DNA of 64,000 nt, taken from assembly GCA_024398665.1 (NCBI GenBank), contig JAKSIS010000010.1:1-64000 (forward strand), given 5' to 3'. Made by a program: the position numbers and the translations under genes. The notes below the pieces were generated by a model. It did not search any database. It saw nothing but the letters and a program-made list of their open reading frames with translations, and had not been told where the DNA came from. The DNA is from Bacteroidaceae bacterium (GTDB lineage: Bacteria; Bacteroidota; Bacteroidia; Bacteroidales; Bacteroidaceae). Of this stretch, positions 28,192 to 35,890 are shown piece by piece (within the stretch, counting starts at the first letter, position 1; each line of letters opens with the position of its first letter).

Positions 28192-29055
28192 ATGAGGGTT
28201 GACATTGACAAGGATTCAGGCTTCTGTTTCGGAGTGCTTTCAGCCATAGGAAAGGCCGAAGAGGAACTCCGTAAGGGCGATGAACTGTACTGCCTGGGTG
28301 ACATTGTGCACAACGGCATGGAATGCACGCGCCTGCAGGACCTGGGTCTGAAGACCATAGGCCATGACCAGTTCGACACCCTGCATGACGCAAGGGTGCT
28401 GCTCAGGGCCCACGGCGAACCGCCGTCAACCTACCGTACGGCCGCAGAAAACGGGATCACCCTGATTGACGCCACCTGCCCCGTGGTGCTCAAGCTGCAG
28501 CAGCGCATACACTCCCAGTATGAGACCATGGACCCCGCCACCCAGCAGATAATCATATTCGGACAGAAAGGACATGCCGAGGTTCTGGGGCTTGTGGGTC
28601 AGACTGACGGCCGCGCCCTTGTAATAGAATCAGCCGATGACATCAGTCTCATTGATTTCGGAAAGGACATCTTCCTGTATTCGCAGACCACGAAATCGGC
28701 CTCCAGCTACAACCAGCTGATAGCGCTCATAGGAGAGCGCGTGCAGAAGGGCAGGCAGTTCGTGCATTTCAATTCGGTCTGCGGACAGGTGTCGCACCGC
28801 AGGGAGCATATCAGGGATTTCGCAAAGAAACATGACCTTGTCCTGTTCGTTTCCGGCCGGAAGAGTTCAAACGGCAAGGTCCTGTTCAACGAATGCCTTA
28901 ACGTCAATCCCAACACCTACCTAATTGAAGGAAGGCAGGACATAGACTTCAGTCTGTTTGAAGGAAGGCAGTCCATAGGTATTTGCGGTGCCACATCGAC
29001 GCCAAAATGGCTTATGGAGGAATGCCGCGCTTGCATTCTGCAACATTTTGAGTAA
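28192..29055 (+). CDS. ispH: 4-hydroxy-3-methylbut-2-enyl diphosphate reductase
   Basis: Iron-sulphur enzyme making IPP and DMAPP in the last step of the MEP isoprenoid pathway. The 287-residue protein has the three cluster cysteines at 12, 96 and 197 (FCFGV, DATCPVV, SVCGQVSHRRE). It also has the catalytic-region motifs GDIVHNG, RAHGEPPSTY and GATSTPKWLMEE. It is the third gene of porQ-cmk-ispH. The isoprenoid products are used by the polyprenyl synthetase encoded 3 kb away. The fucose-type operon promoter begins in its last codon. Confidence 0.96.
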   Translation: MRVDIDKDSGFCFGVLSAIGKAEEELRKGDELYCLGDIVHNGMECTRLQDLGLKTIGHDQFDTLHDARVLLRAHGEPPSTYRTAAENGITLIDATCPVVLKLQQRIHSQYETMDPATQQIIIFGQKGHAEVLGLVGQTDGRALVIESADDISLIDFGKDIFLYSQTTKSASSYNQLIALIGERVQKGRQFVHFNSVCGQVSHRREHIRDFAKKHDLVLFVSGRKSSNGKVLFNECLNVNPNTYLIEGRQDIDFSLFEGRQSIGICGATSTPKWLMEECRACILQHFE

Positions 29056-29070
29056 TTTTGGAAACCAAAA
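29031..29070 (+). promoter_or_regulatory. Promoter and possible operator of the fucose-type operon
   Basis: TTG (29031-29033) and TAATTTTG (29053-29060) are 19 bp apart, a good Bacteroidota promoter that starts inside the 3' end of ispH. A perfect inverted repeat, TTTTGG-aaa-CCAAAA (29056-29070), covers the second half of the -7 box and the likely start point. That is where a repressor would act. The operator role is inference. Confidence 0.55.
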
Positions 29071-29100
29071 AAACAATAACCAACTAACCAGCTACTTAAT

Positions 29101-30054
29101 ATGAGTTTGAAGTACAATGAAATCGGCAGGACCGGTATGAAGGTCGCAAGACTGGCCTTCGGTGCATCATCGCTAGGCGGTGTATTCCATGAGATTGACG
29201 AAAAGAAAGCCATTCAGGCAGTCTTCACTGCAGTGGATGGCGGTCTGAACTTCATTGACGTGTCTCCCTACTACGGTCACTACAAGGCTGAAACCGTTCT
29301 GGGCAAGGCCCTCAAGGACATTCCGCGTGACAAGTACTACCTTTCAACAAAGGTGGGCCGATACGGAAAGGACGGTGTGAACACTTGGGACTACAGTGCG
29401 AAACGCGCCACTGAAAGCGTTTATGAAAGCATGGAACGCCTGAACGTTGACCACATTGACCTTATCAACGTACATGACATAGAATTCCAGGCTGCCCTGC
29501 CCGGAGGGCTGCAGAAAGTCGTTGACGAAACCCTTCCCGCTCTAGTTGAACTGCGTGACAAGGGCGTAGTCAGCCATGTGGGCATCACTGACCTGCAGCT
29601 TGAAAATCTGAAGTGGGTCGTTGACCACTCTCCCGCCGGCACGGTTGAAAGCATTCTGAACTTCTGCCATTTCTGTCTGAATGACGAAAAGCTGAACGAC
29701 TATCTGGGCTATTTCGAACAGAAGGGTATAGGCGTCATCAATGCCTCGCCCCTGGCCATGGGACTGCTTTCAGAACGCGGCGTACCTGACTGGCACCCCG
29801 CTCCCAAGCCTTTGGTCGATGTCTGCGCCAAAGCCGCCCAGCACTGCAAGGCAAAAGGCACATCGATTGAAAAGCTTGCCGTGCAGTACTCATACAGCAA
29901 CCCGCGCATTGCCACCTGCCTGTTCTCAAGCGCCAACCCCGCAAATGTGCTCAAGAACATTGAAGCCGTCCAGGAGCCTCTTGACTGGGATCTGGTATTT
30001 GAAGTCAAGGAGATAATAGGTGACCAGCAGCGCGTCACATGGTGCAACTCATGA
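29101..30054 (+). CDS. Aldo/keto reductase, probable L-fucose/L-galactose dehydrogenase
   Basis: NAD(P)-dependent oxidoreductase expected to oxidise a free sugar at C1 to the lactone. The 317-residue protein has the aldo/keto reductase tetrad Asp53, Tyr58, Lys84 and His125 (FIDVSPYYGHYK, LSTKVGRYG, INVHDIEF). Long stretches, including SPLAMGLLSERGVPDWHPAP, match what I know of the plant L-galactose dehydrogenase branch. L-fucose is 6-deoxy-L-galactose, and the next two genes encode a lactonase-type amidohydrolase and a FucP-type permease. L-fucose is therefore the likeliest substrate. The stop overlaps the next ATG. Confidence 0.85.
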   Translation: MSLKYNEIGRTGMKVARLAFGASSLGGVFHEIDEKKAIQAVFTAVDGGLNFIDVSPYYGHYKAETVLGKALKDIPRDKYYLSTKVGRYGKDGVNTWDYSAKRATESVYESMERLNVDHIDLINVHDIEFQAALPGGLQKVVDETLPALVELRDKGVVSHVGITDLQLENLKWVVDHSPAGTVESILNFCHFCLNDEKLNDYLGYFEQKGIGVINASPLAMGLLSERGVPDWHPAPKPLVDVCAKAAQHCKAKGTSIEKLAVQYSYSNPRIATCLFSSANPANVLKNIEAVQEPLDWDLVFEVKEIIGDQQRVTWCNS

Positions 30055-30971
30055 TGAAGATCATAGACGCCCATTCGCACCTGTGGCTGCGCCAGGACAC
30101 CGTGGTGAACGGCATGCCCATACGCACCCTTGAGAACGGCCGTTCGCTGTTCATGGGTGAAGTGCGCCAGATGGTGCCGCCGTTCATCATTGACGGCCGC
30201 AACACCGCTGAAATATTCCTCTCCAACATGGACTATGCGCAGGTTACCGCCGCAGTCGTGGTTCAGGAATTCATTGACGGCATACAGAACGCATATCTGT
30301 CCGATGTGCAGAAACGCTATCCGGACCGTTTTCTGGTATGCGGAATGTGCGAATACCGCCAGCCCGGATATCTCGAGCAGGCAAGACAGCTCATTGCACA
30401 GGGATTCAGGGCGCTGGCCATTCCGGGCCACCGTCTGCAGACCCCGCAGGGCCGCGTGCCGCTGACCTGTCCTGAAATGATGTCCATGTTCAGGCTGATG
30501 GAAGAGAACGGAACCATTCTCTCCATCACCCTTGAGGACGGTGCCGTCCAGGTGCCTGAAATGGAGGAGGTCATTCAGGAATGCCCGGAACTGAAGATTG
30601 CAGTGGGCCATTTCGGAATGGTGACAGTCCCCGGCTGGCAGGAACAGATCAGACTGGCCCGCCACAGGAACGTCATGATCGAATCAGGCGGAATAACATG
30701 GCTGTTCAACAGCGAATTCTACCCGTTCAGGGGTGCCGTGCGCGCCATACGTGAGGCATCGGACCTGGTGGGTATGGAGAAACTCATGTGGGGTTCGGAC
30801 TACCCGCGCACCATCACGGCCATAACCTACCGCATGTCATATGACTTCATTTTGAAGTCCACTGAACTTACGCTTCAGGAAAAGGAACAGTTCCTTGGCC
30901 TGAACGCCGCCCGTTTCTATGGAATAGAGACGTCAATTGACTTACCTTATATTAAAAACATGTCAGAATGA
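30051..30971 (+). CDS. Amidohydrolase, probable L-fuconolactonase
   Basis: TIM-barrel amidohydrolase of the amidohydrolase_2 type, 306 residues. Expected to open the lactone made by the upstream dehydrogenase. It starts MMKIIDAHSHLWLRQ with the metal motif DAHSHLW and ends with the family's closing MWGSDYPRT and LNAARFYGI. The central AVGHFGM supplies a further histidine. The ATGA overlap with the upstream gene and with the downstream permease (both 4 bp) shows tight coupling. Substrate is inferred from context; related family members act on other lactones or on aromatic acids. Confidence 0.82.
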   Translation: MMKIIDAHSHLWLRQDTVVNGMPIRTLENGRSLFMGEVRQMVPPFIIDGRNTAEIFLSNMDYAQVTAAVVVQEFIDGIQNAYLSDVQKRYPDRFLVCGMCEYRQPGYLEQARQLIAQGFRALAIPGHRLQTPQGRVPLTCPEMMSMFRLMEENGTILSITLEDGAVQVPEMEEVIQECPELKIAVGHFGMVTVPGWQEQIRLARHRNVMIESGGITWLFNSEFYPFRGAVRAIREASDLVGMEKLMWGSDYPRTITAITYRMSYDFILKSTELTLQEKEQFLGLNAARFYGIETSIDLPYIKNMSE

Positions 30972-32191
30972 ACCAGAATCCAACACCCAAAAAGAATACT
31001 GTGGCACTGGCCATGGTGTTCAGCCTTTTCTTCCTCTGGGCCATCAGCAACAACCTGCTGTCACCCGTAGTGAACAAGATGATGTCACTGTTCAACATAA
31101 ACCAGGCACGCGCCGAATTTGTCGAGACATCATACTGGTTCGCATATTTCCTGTTCCCCATACCCATTGCCATGTTCATGAAGCGTTTCAGCTACAAGGC
31201 AGGCATAGTGCTGGGACTTCTCATTTCAGCCGTCGGCGGACTGCTTTTCCTGCCGGTGACATCGCTCCACAGCTTCCCGCTGTATCTTTGCGCATTCTTC
31301 ATCGTGGCCATAGGCATGTGCTTCCTCGAGACCGCCGCCAACCCCTATGTGACTGAACTTGGCGACCCCGCCACCGCTCCGCGCCGTCTCAACCTGGCAC
31401 AGGCATTCAACGGTCTGGGCGCATTCATCGCCGCCATGTTCCTGAGCAAGCTCATCCTTATCGATGACGCCACGGCTGCCGCCATGCCTGACGCTGAGAT
31501 ACACAACTTCAAGCTGACCTACGCCATATTCGGCATTGTACTTATCCTGATTGCAGTAGTGATCATATTCACCAAGCTGCCGCGCATCCAGGCTGAAGAC
31601 GATGACACCGAAAACAGCGGCAAGCTCATTTCGTTCAAGGTACTCAGGCGCCGCCACCTGCGCAACGGCGTCATAGCACAGTTCTTCTACAACGGCGGCC
31701 AGACTGCAGTCAACAGCCTGTTCATAGTCTACTGCGTGAAGTATGCGGGACTGACACCTGAAAAGGCCACCACCCTGTTCGGATTCTACATGCTGGCCTT
31801 CCTTCTGGGCCGATGGATAGGTGCATGGCTCATGGGCAAGTTCCAGCCCAAAAACATGCTGGTCGTGTACGGCATAGCCAACGTGCTGCTGTGCCTTGTC
31901 ATCTGCCTTACCGGAGGCATGACCGCCATCTATGCAATGATGGGCATATCGTTCTTCATGTCAATCATGTACCCCACCCAGTTCTCCCTGGCACTCACTG
32001 ACCTGAAGGGTGAGACAAAGAGCGGATCGGCCTTCCTGGTCATGGCCATTGTTGGCAACTCCATTCTGCCGCTTCTCACCGCCCGTTTCCAGATTTCCCT
32101 GGCCAACCCCAGCCTGGCGTACATCATACCGCTGGTATGTTTCGCCGTATGCGCATGGTACGGATGGAAGGGCCACATTGTAAAGGACTGA
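30968..32191 (+). CDS. fucP: Sugar:H+ symporter of the FucP family
   Basis: Inner-membrane permease of the FHS branch of the major facilitator superfamily, 407 residues with about 12 hydrophobic segments. It begins AMVFSLFFLWAISNNLL, as in L-fucose:H+ symporters. It keeps the region CFLETAANPYVTELGDP and the NLAQAFNGLGAF helix characteristic of FucP-like transporters. FHS members also carry glucose/galactose or other sugars, so the substrate rests on the neighbouring dehydrogenase and lactonase. It overlaps the amidohydrolase by 4 bp and precedes the alcohol dehydrogenase by 18 bp. Confidence 0.85.
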   Translation: MNQNPTPKKNTVALAMVFSLFFLWAISNNLLSPVVNKMMSLFNINQARAEFVETSYWFAYFLFPIPIAMFMKRFSYKAGIVLGLLISAVGGLLFLPVTSLHSFPLYLCAFFIVAIGMCFLETAANPYVTELGDPATAPRRLNLAQAFNGLGAFIAAMFLSKLILIDDATAAAMPDAEIHNFKLTYAIFGIVLILIAVVIIFTKLPRIQAEDDDTENSGKLISFKVLRRRHLRNGVIAQFFYNGGQTAVNSLFIVYCVKYAGLTPEKATTLFGFYMLAFLLGRWIGAWLMGKFQPKNMLVVYGIANVLLCLVICLTGGMTAIYAMMGISFFMSIMYPTQFSLALTDLKGETKSGSAFLVMAIVGNSILPLLTARFQISLANPSLAYIIPLVCFAVCAWYGWKGHIVKD

Positions 32192-32209
32192 TTCAAATAA
32201 ATACATAAC

Positions 32210-33229
32210 ATGAGACTTGTCAGAATCCCCGCACAGGGGAACATTACCGTTGAAGAAGCCCCGCAGCCGCAGGCCGGCCAGGGGCAGGTGCTGCTGAAAA
32301 TAGGGTATGTGGGCTTTTGCGGATCGGACCTGAACACGTTCCTGGGCCGCAACCTCATGGCAAAGGATGCCGTCATTCCGGGACATGAGATCGGTGCCGT
32401 GATAGAAAGCACCGGCGCCGGTGTCCCCGACCATCTGAAACCCGGCATGACAGTTACCGTGAACCCGTACACCAGCTGCGGACACTGCGCCGCCTGCCGT
32501 TCGGGACACAGCAACGCATGTGAATTCAATGAGACGCTTGGCGTACAGCGTGACGGTGCCATGCGCGACTACATGGTGCTGCCGTGGGAGAAGGTCATCC
32601 CCGCCCCCGGCATCTCCACACGGGACTGCGCCCTCATTGAACCCATGAGCGTAGGCTTCCATGCCGTTTCACGCGCTGAAGTCACTGACTCCGATACGGT
32701 TCTTGTGTTCGGCTGCGGAATGATTGGCGTAGGCGCCATTGTACGCGCTTCGCTGCGCGGTGCCACCGTGATTGCCGTTGACCTTGATGATGACAAGCTG
32801 GCACTGGCCCGCCGCCTTGGAGCAGCGCACACCGTCAATTCAAAGACCCAGGACCTGCACGCCACCCTGCAGCAGCTGACCGGCGGCATGGGTCCTACGG
32901 TTGTCGTTGAAGCCGTGGGCAGCGTGCCTACCTACCAGTCTGCCATAAACGAGATAGGGTTCTCAGGCCGCGTGGTCTGCATAGGATATTCAAAGTCCGA
33001 TGTCACGCTGCCCACATCGCTTTTCGTCAAGAAGGAACTGAACATACGCGGTTCGCGCAACGCCACTCCCATGGATTTCGAAGCCGTAATCCGTTATCTG
33101 CAGAAAGGCTCCTGTCCTGTGGACGAACTCATTACAGCATGTGTAAGGCCTGAAAACGCCCTTCAAGCCATGCAGGACTGGGTTGCAGCCCCAGGAAAAG
33201 TGTTCCGCATACTGGTAAGTTTCAATTAA
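32210..33229 (+). CDS. Zinc-dependent alcohol dehydrogenase
   Basis: Medium-chain dehydrogenase of 339 residues. Catalytic zinc ligands are Cys37 (FCGSD), His59 and Glu60 (PGHEIG). The structural zinc site has Cys90, 93, 96 and 104 (CGHCAACRSGHSNAC). The cofactor-binding segment is VLVFGCGMIGVGAIVRA. It closes the fucose-type operon and could oxidise a later intermediate such as a 2-keto-3-deoxy acid, or a secondary alcohol of the sugar itself. The exact reaction cannot be read from the sequence. A -7 box for the next gene follows within 10 bp of its stop. Confidence 0.85.
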   Translation: MRLVRIPAQGNITVEEAPQPQAGQGQVLLKIGYVGFCGSDLNTFLGRNLMAKDAVIPGHEIGAVIESTGAGVPDHLKPGMTVTVNPYTSCGHCAACRSGHSNACEFNETLGVQRDGAMRDYMVLPWEKVIPAPGISTRDCALIEPMSVGFHAVSRAEVTDSDTVLVFGCGMIGVGAIVRASLRGATVIAVDLDDDKLALARRLGAAHTVNSKTQDLHATLQQLTGGMGPTVVVEAVGSVPTYQSAINEIGFSGRVVCIGYSKSDVTLPTSLFVKKELNIRGSRNATPMDFEAVIRYLQKGSCPVDELITACVRPENALQAMQDWVAAPGKVFRILVSFN

Positions 33230-33234
33230 ATGAC

Positions 33235-33242
33235 TACTTTTG
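33235..33242 (+). promoter_or_regulatory. -7 box for the 33282 outer-membrane protein
   Basis: TACTTTTG lies 39 bp before the start codon. No convincing -33 box precedes it. Confidence 0.45.
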
Positions 33243-33281
33243 CGACCGTTTTGAAATATCACCAATAACCATCAGAAAAAA

Positions 33282-33953
33282 ATGAAGAAAATCTCAATGC
33301 TTTTCGCTGCACTGGCAGTCACATGCGCTGCCCATGCACAGTTCTCCCTGTCAGGTTCTTTCGGACTTTACGGTAACACCAACAAGACCAGAATTGAAAA
33401 TGACGGCGAATTCACTGACACCCGCAAGAACGGCGGTGACAAGGGTTTCGCATTCTCACCTGCCATAGGCTATTCGTTCGGTGACTGCTATGAGGCCGGT
33501 CTCATCCTGAGCGTTTCAAGAGAGACTGAAACCACAAGGATCATGTCTGACCTTTATGACGAACATACTTTCGGATTTGAAAGCGCATTGTACTGCCGCC
33601 GCTACTTTGACCTGACTGACAGGCTTTCATTCTTTGCTGAAGCCCAGGGATTCTGGAACATTGAAAAGGGTACTGTCGATGACTATGACGGCTTCTCAAG
33701 GGAAACCAACATAGGCATCAGCGTCATTCCCGGTCTCAGCTACAGCCTGGGTGAACACTGGTCAGTCGAATCATATTTCGGATTCGCCGGACTTGAATGG
33801 AACAACAACTACACTGCAGACTTTGATGAGGACAGGAAAGTCTCCGGCAACGGCACTTACAAATCATCATTCAATTTCGGCGGCACATCGGAACTTGAAA
33901 GCGTGCTTGACCTTCTCGGATCAGTATCGATAGGTCTCTGCTACGAGTTCTGA
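33282..33953 (+). CDS. Small outer-membrane beta-barrel protein
   Basis: Exported protein of 223 residues with a signal peptide (about 1-20, ending AHA). About eight amphipathic strands follow, with alternating aromatic residues (FSLSGSFGLYG, FAFSPAIGYSFGD, YSLGEHWSVESYFGF) and a C-terminal strand SVSIGLCYEF that ends in phenylalanine, as outer-membrane barrels do. It resembles the general OmpA/OmpW-like porin-fold families, and no substrate can be assigned. It has its own -7 box and a terminator, so it is probably monocistronic and not part of the sugar operon. Confidence 0.8.
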   Translation: MKKISMLFAALAVTCAAHAQFSLSGSFGLYGNTNKTRIENDGEFTDTRKNGGDKGFAFSPAIGYSFGDCYEAGLILSVSRETETTRIMSDLYDEHTFGFESALYCRRYFDLTDRLSFFAEAQGFWNIEKGTVDDYDGFSRETNIGISVIPGLSYSLGEHWSVESYFGFAGLEWNNNYTADFDEDRKVSGNGTYKSSFNFGGTSELESVLDLLGSVSIGLCYEF

Positions 33954-33981
33954 CACCGGTCTGAACAGCAGGAATCGACTA

Positions 33982-34017
33982 AAAAAGAGGGTGACTGAAA
34001 ACAGTCATCCTCTTTTT
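33982..34017. terminator. Bidirectional terminator
   Basis: A 16-bp stem with one G-U pair (33982-33997 with 34002-34017), loop AAAA, with an A run on the left and a T run on the right. It can end both the rightward barrel gene and the leftward DUF349 gene, which converge here. Confidence 0.85.
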
Positions 34018-34037
34018 ATCATAAGTGTACCGGCAGG

Positions 34038-35771
34038 TTATTCCTCCGGCAGATTCTGAATCTGAGCCAGAATGTCTGCAGCTTCAGCCTTGAGTGATTC
34101 GATGGTTGCGTTGATGGCATCCACGAAACTGTTGCCGGACTTGCTGGATATCATGGCCACATTGTTCTCATAGGTCTGGATTTCAGCCTTCTTGGCCTCA
34201 TACTGGCGCATGAGCCTTTCACGGGGTGTGCCGGTCTCACGCTGGACCGATGCGCGCTGCGATGAGCGGCGCTGGCCACCTGCACGCACCACACCGCCAA
34301 AGGAATCCATAAGTTCTTTGTATTCAGCGGCAATCCTGTCCTTGACCTTGAAGGGAACGAATCCTATGCCGTTCCACTGTGATGCCAGGTCGCGTATTGC
34401 GGCAATGTCGTCATCACTCAGGTTCTGTGAATCAAACTCCTTGAGCCTGGAAATGATCTCCTTCTTTGCGGCCAGGTTGGCACTTTCCTCCTGACGCTTT
34501 GATGAAGTGTTCTTGTCACGCTGCTCATAGAAATAGTCACAGGCACCTATGAAACGCTTCCAGATGGCGTTGGTGTATTTCTTCTGCACGGGACCGGTCT
34601 CACGCCACTGTTTCTGCAGTTCTGCTATCTTTTCACCGGTGGCCTTCCAGTCAGTGCTGTCCTTCAGGGCTTCAGCCTGTTCGCAAAGTGCGGTCTTGCG
34701 TGCCAGGTTCTCGCCCATGTCACTCTTCATCTGCTTGAAGAATTCACCCTTGCGGCTGAAAAAGTCGTCACATGCGGCACGGTAGCGTTCGAATATCTTC
34801 TGGTTGTGCTTGACGGGAGCGAAACCTATGTCCTTCCATTTCTTCTGCAGGGCAAGCACTTCCTGAGTCTTGTCATTCCAGCTTTGGAATGTGGTCAGGC
34901 TGTCATATTCAATACCCTCAAGAAGTTCGCATATCACGGTCTTCTGGTCCAGATGCTCCTGTTCGTTCTTCTTGACCTCTTCAAAGTGCTGCTGATGACG
35001 GCGGTTAACGGCAGTCGACGCGGCCTTGAAGCGGTTCCATATCTCCTCCCTGGATTCCTTTGACACGGGACCGGTCTCACGGAAATCCTGATGCAGTTTC
35101 TGCAGCTTGCGGAAGGCCTGAACCACATCAGGGTCTTCAGCCAGCCTTTCAGCCTCTTCACAGATGGCTATCTTGGCCTCCATGTTCTTGCGGAAGTCAT
35201 ATTCGCGGAATTCGTTGTTCAGTTTCTGTATGTCATAGAACTGTTCGGCATACTGCTGGAAAGTCTTCCACAGTTCACCCACCTTGTCTGCGGGAACCTC
35301 CTTTATGTCCTTCCATTCCTGGAGTATGGTCTTGAATTCGCTGTAGGGTGCACCTTCAGTGTTGGCCTTTTCAATGAGAGCCTTGAAGCGGTCCAGAATA
35401 TCCAGTTTCCTGCGGTAGTTCTCCTGCTGGACAATCTCCAGAGCTTCCTGCGCCGCGGCCTTCTTCTCCCTGATTATGTTCATCAGCTTGCGGAACTGCT
35501 CCTCAAGCGGATCCATCTGGGGCTTGAATTCTTCGGCCGTACCGCCGCCTGCAACGTAGGCTGCAATCTGTTCCTCCTGAGCGGCTTTCAACTGCTTGTA
35601 GAAAACCTGCTTCAGAGACTCAAGTTCCGCTCTCTTGGCCAGTGAAATGTCACCGACCATTTCCTGAAGACGTGAAATCACCTCTTCACGGGTGGCAACA
35701 GGCTGCTGCTGTGTCAGTTCCTCCTGAACTGCAGTTTCCTGTAAGTTCTCATTGTTCAATTCCTCTTCCAT
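34038..35771 (-). CDS. DUF349 repeat protein
   Basis: Cytoplasmic, highly charged, almost wholly helical protein of 577 residues. After an acidic, glutamine-rich N-terminus, five DUF349-type repeats follow. They begin at about residues 150, 228, 307, 383 and 461, marked by WKDIKEVP, FRETGPVSK, WKDIGFAPV, WRETGPVQK and WNGIGFVPF. A last helical segment (about 520-577) looks like a coiled coil. There is no signal peptide. Family function is not established. It is a single gene, with mgtE 119 bp upstream, converging on the barrel gene across a terminator. Confidence 0.85.
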   Translation of the reverse strand: MEEELNNENLQETAVQEELTQQQPVATREEVISRLQEMVGDISLAKRAELESLKQVFYKQLKAAQEEQIAAYVAGGGTAEEFKPQMDPLEEQFRKLMNIIREKKAAAQEALEIVQQENYRRKLDILDRFKALIEKANTEGAPYSEFKTILQEWKDIKEVPADKVGELWKTFQQYAEQFYDIQKLNNEFREYDFRKNMEAKIAICEEAERLAEDPDVVQAFRKLQKLHQDFRETGPVSKESREEIWNRFKAASTAVNRRHQQHFEEVKKNEQEHLDQKTVICELLEGIEYDSLTTFQSWNDKTQEVLALQKKWKDIGFAPVKHNQKIFERYRAACDDFFSRKGEFFKQMKSDMGENLARKTALCEQAEALKDSTDWKATGEKIAELQKQWRETGPVQKKYTNAIWKRFIGACDYFYEQRDKNTSSKRQEESANLAAKKEIISRLKEFDSQNLSDDDIAAIRDLASQWNGIGFVPFKVKDRIAAEYKELMDSFGGVVRAGGQRRSSQRASVQRETGTPRERLMRQYEAKKAEIQTYENNVAMISSKSGNSFVDAINATIESLKAEAADILAQIQNLPEE

Positions 35772-35890
35772 AATTTCCGGAATGTTTTCGTGTTAATGCT
35801 ATGCAAAGCATGCAAATAAAAGCAAAAAATGTCAAAGTGCCAATTTTTTCGGGCCGTTTTTTTCGAATTCCCCGCGCTTTGGGCCCGCCG

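Noticed and set aside
29709..30665. A 318-codon minus-strand frame across the fucose-type operon
   Set aside because: It spans two well-supported genes on the opposite strand and reads as a shadow of their GC-rich codon positions.
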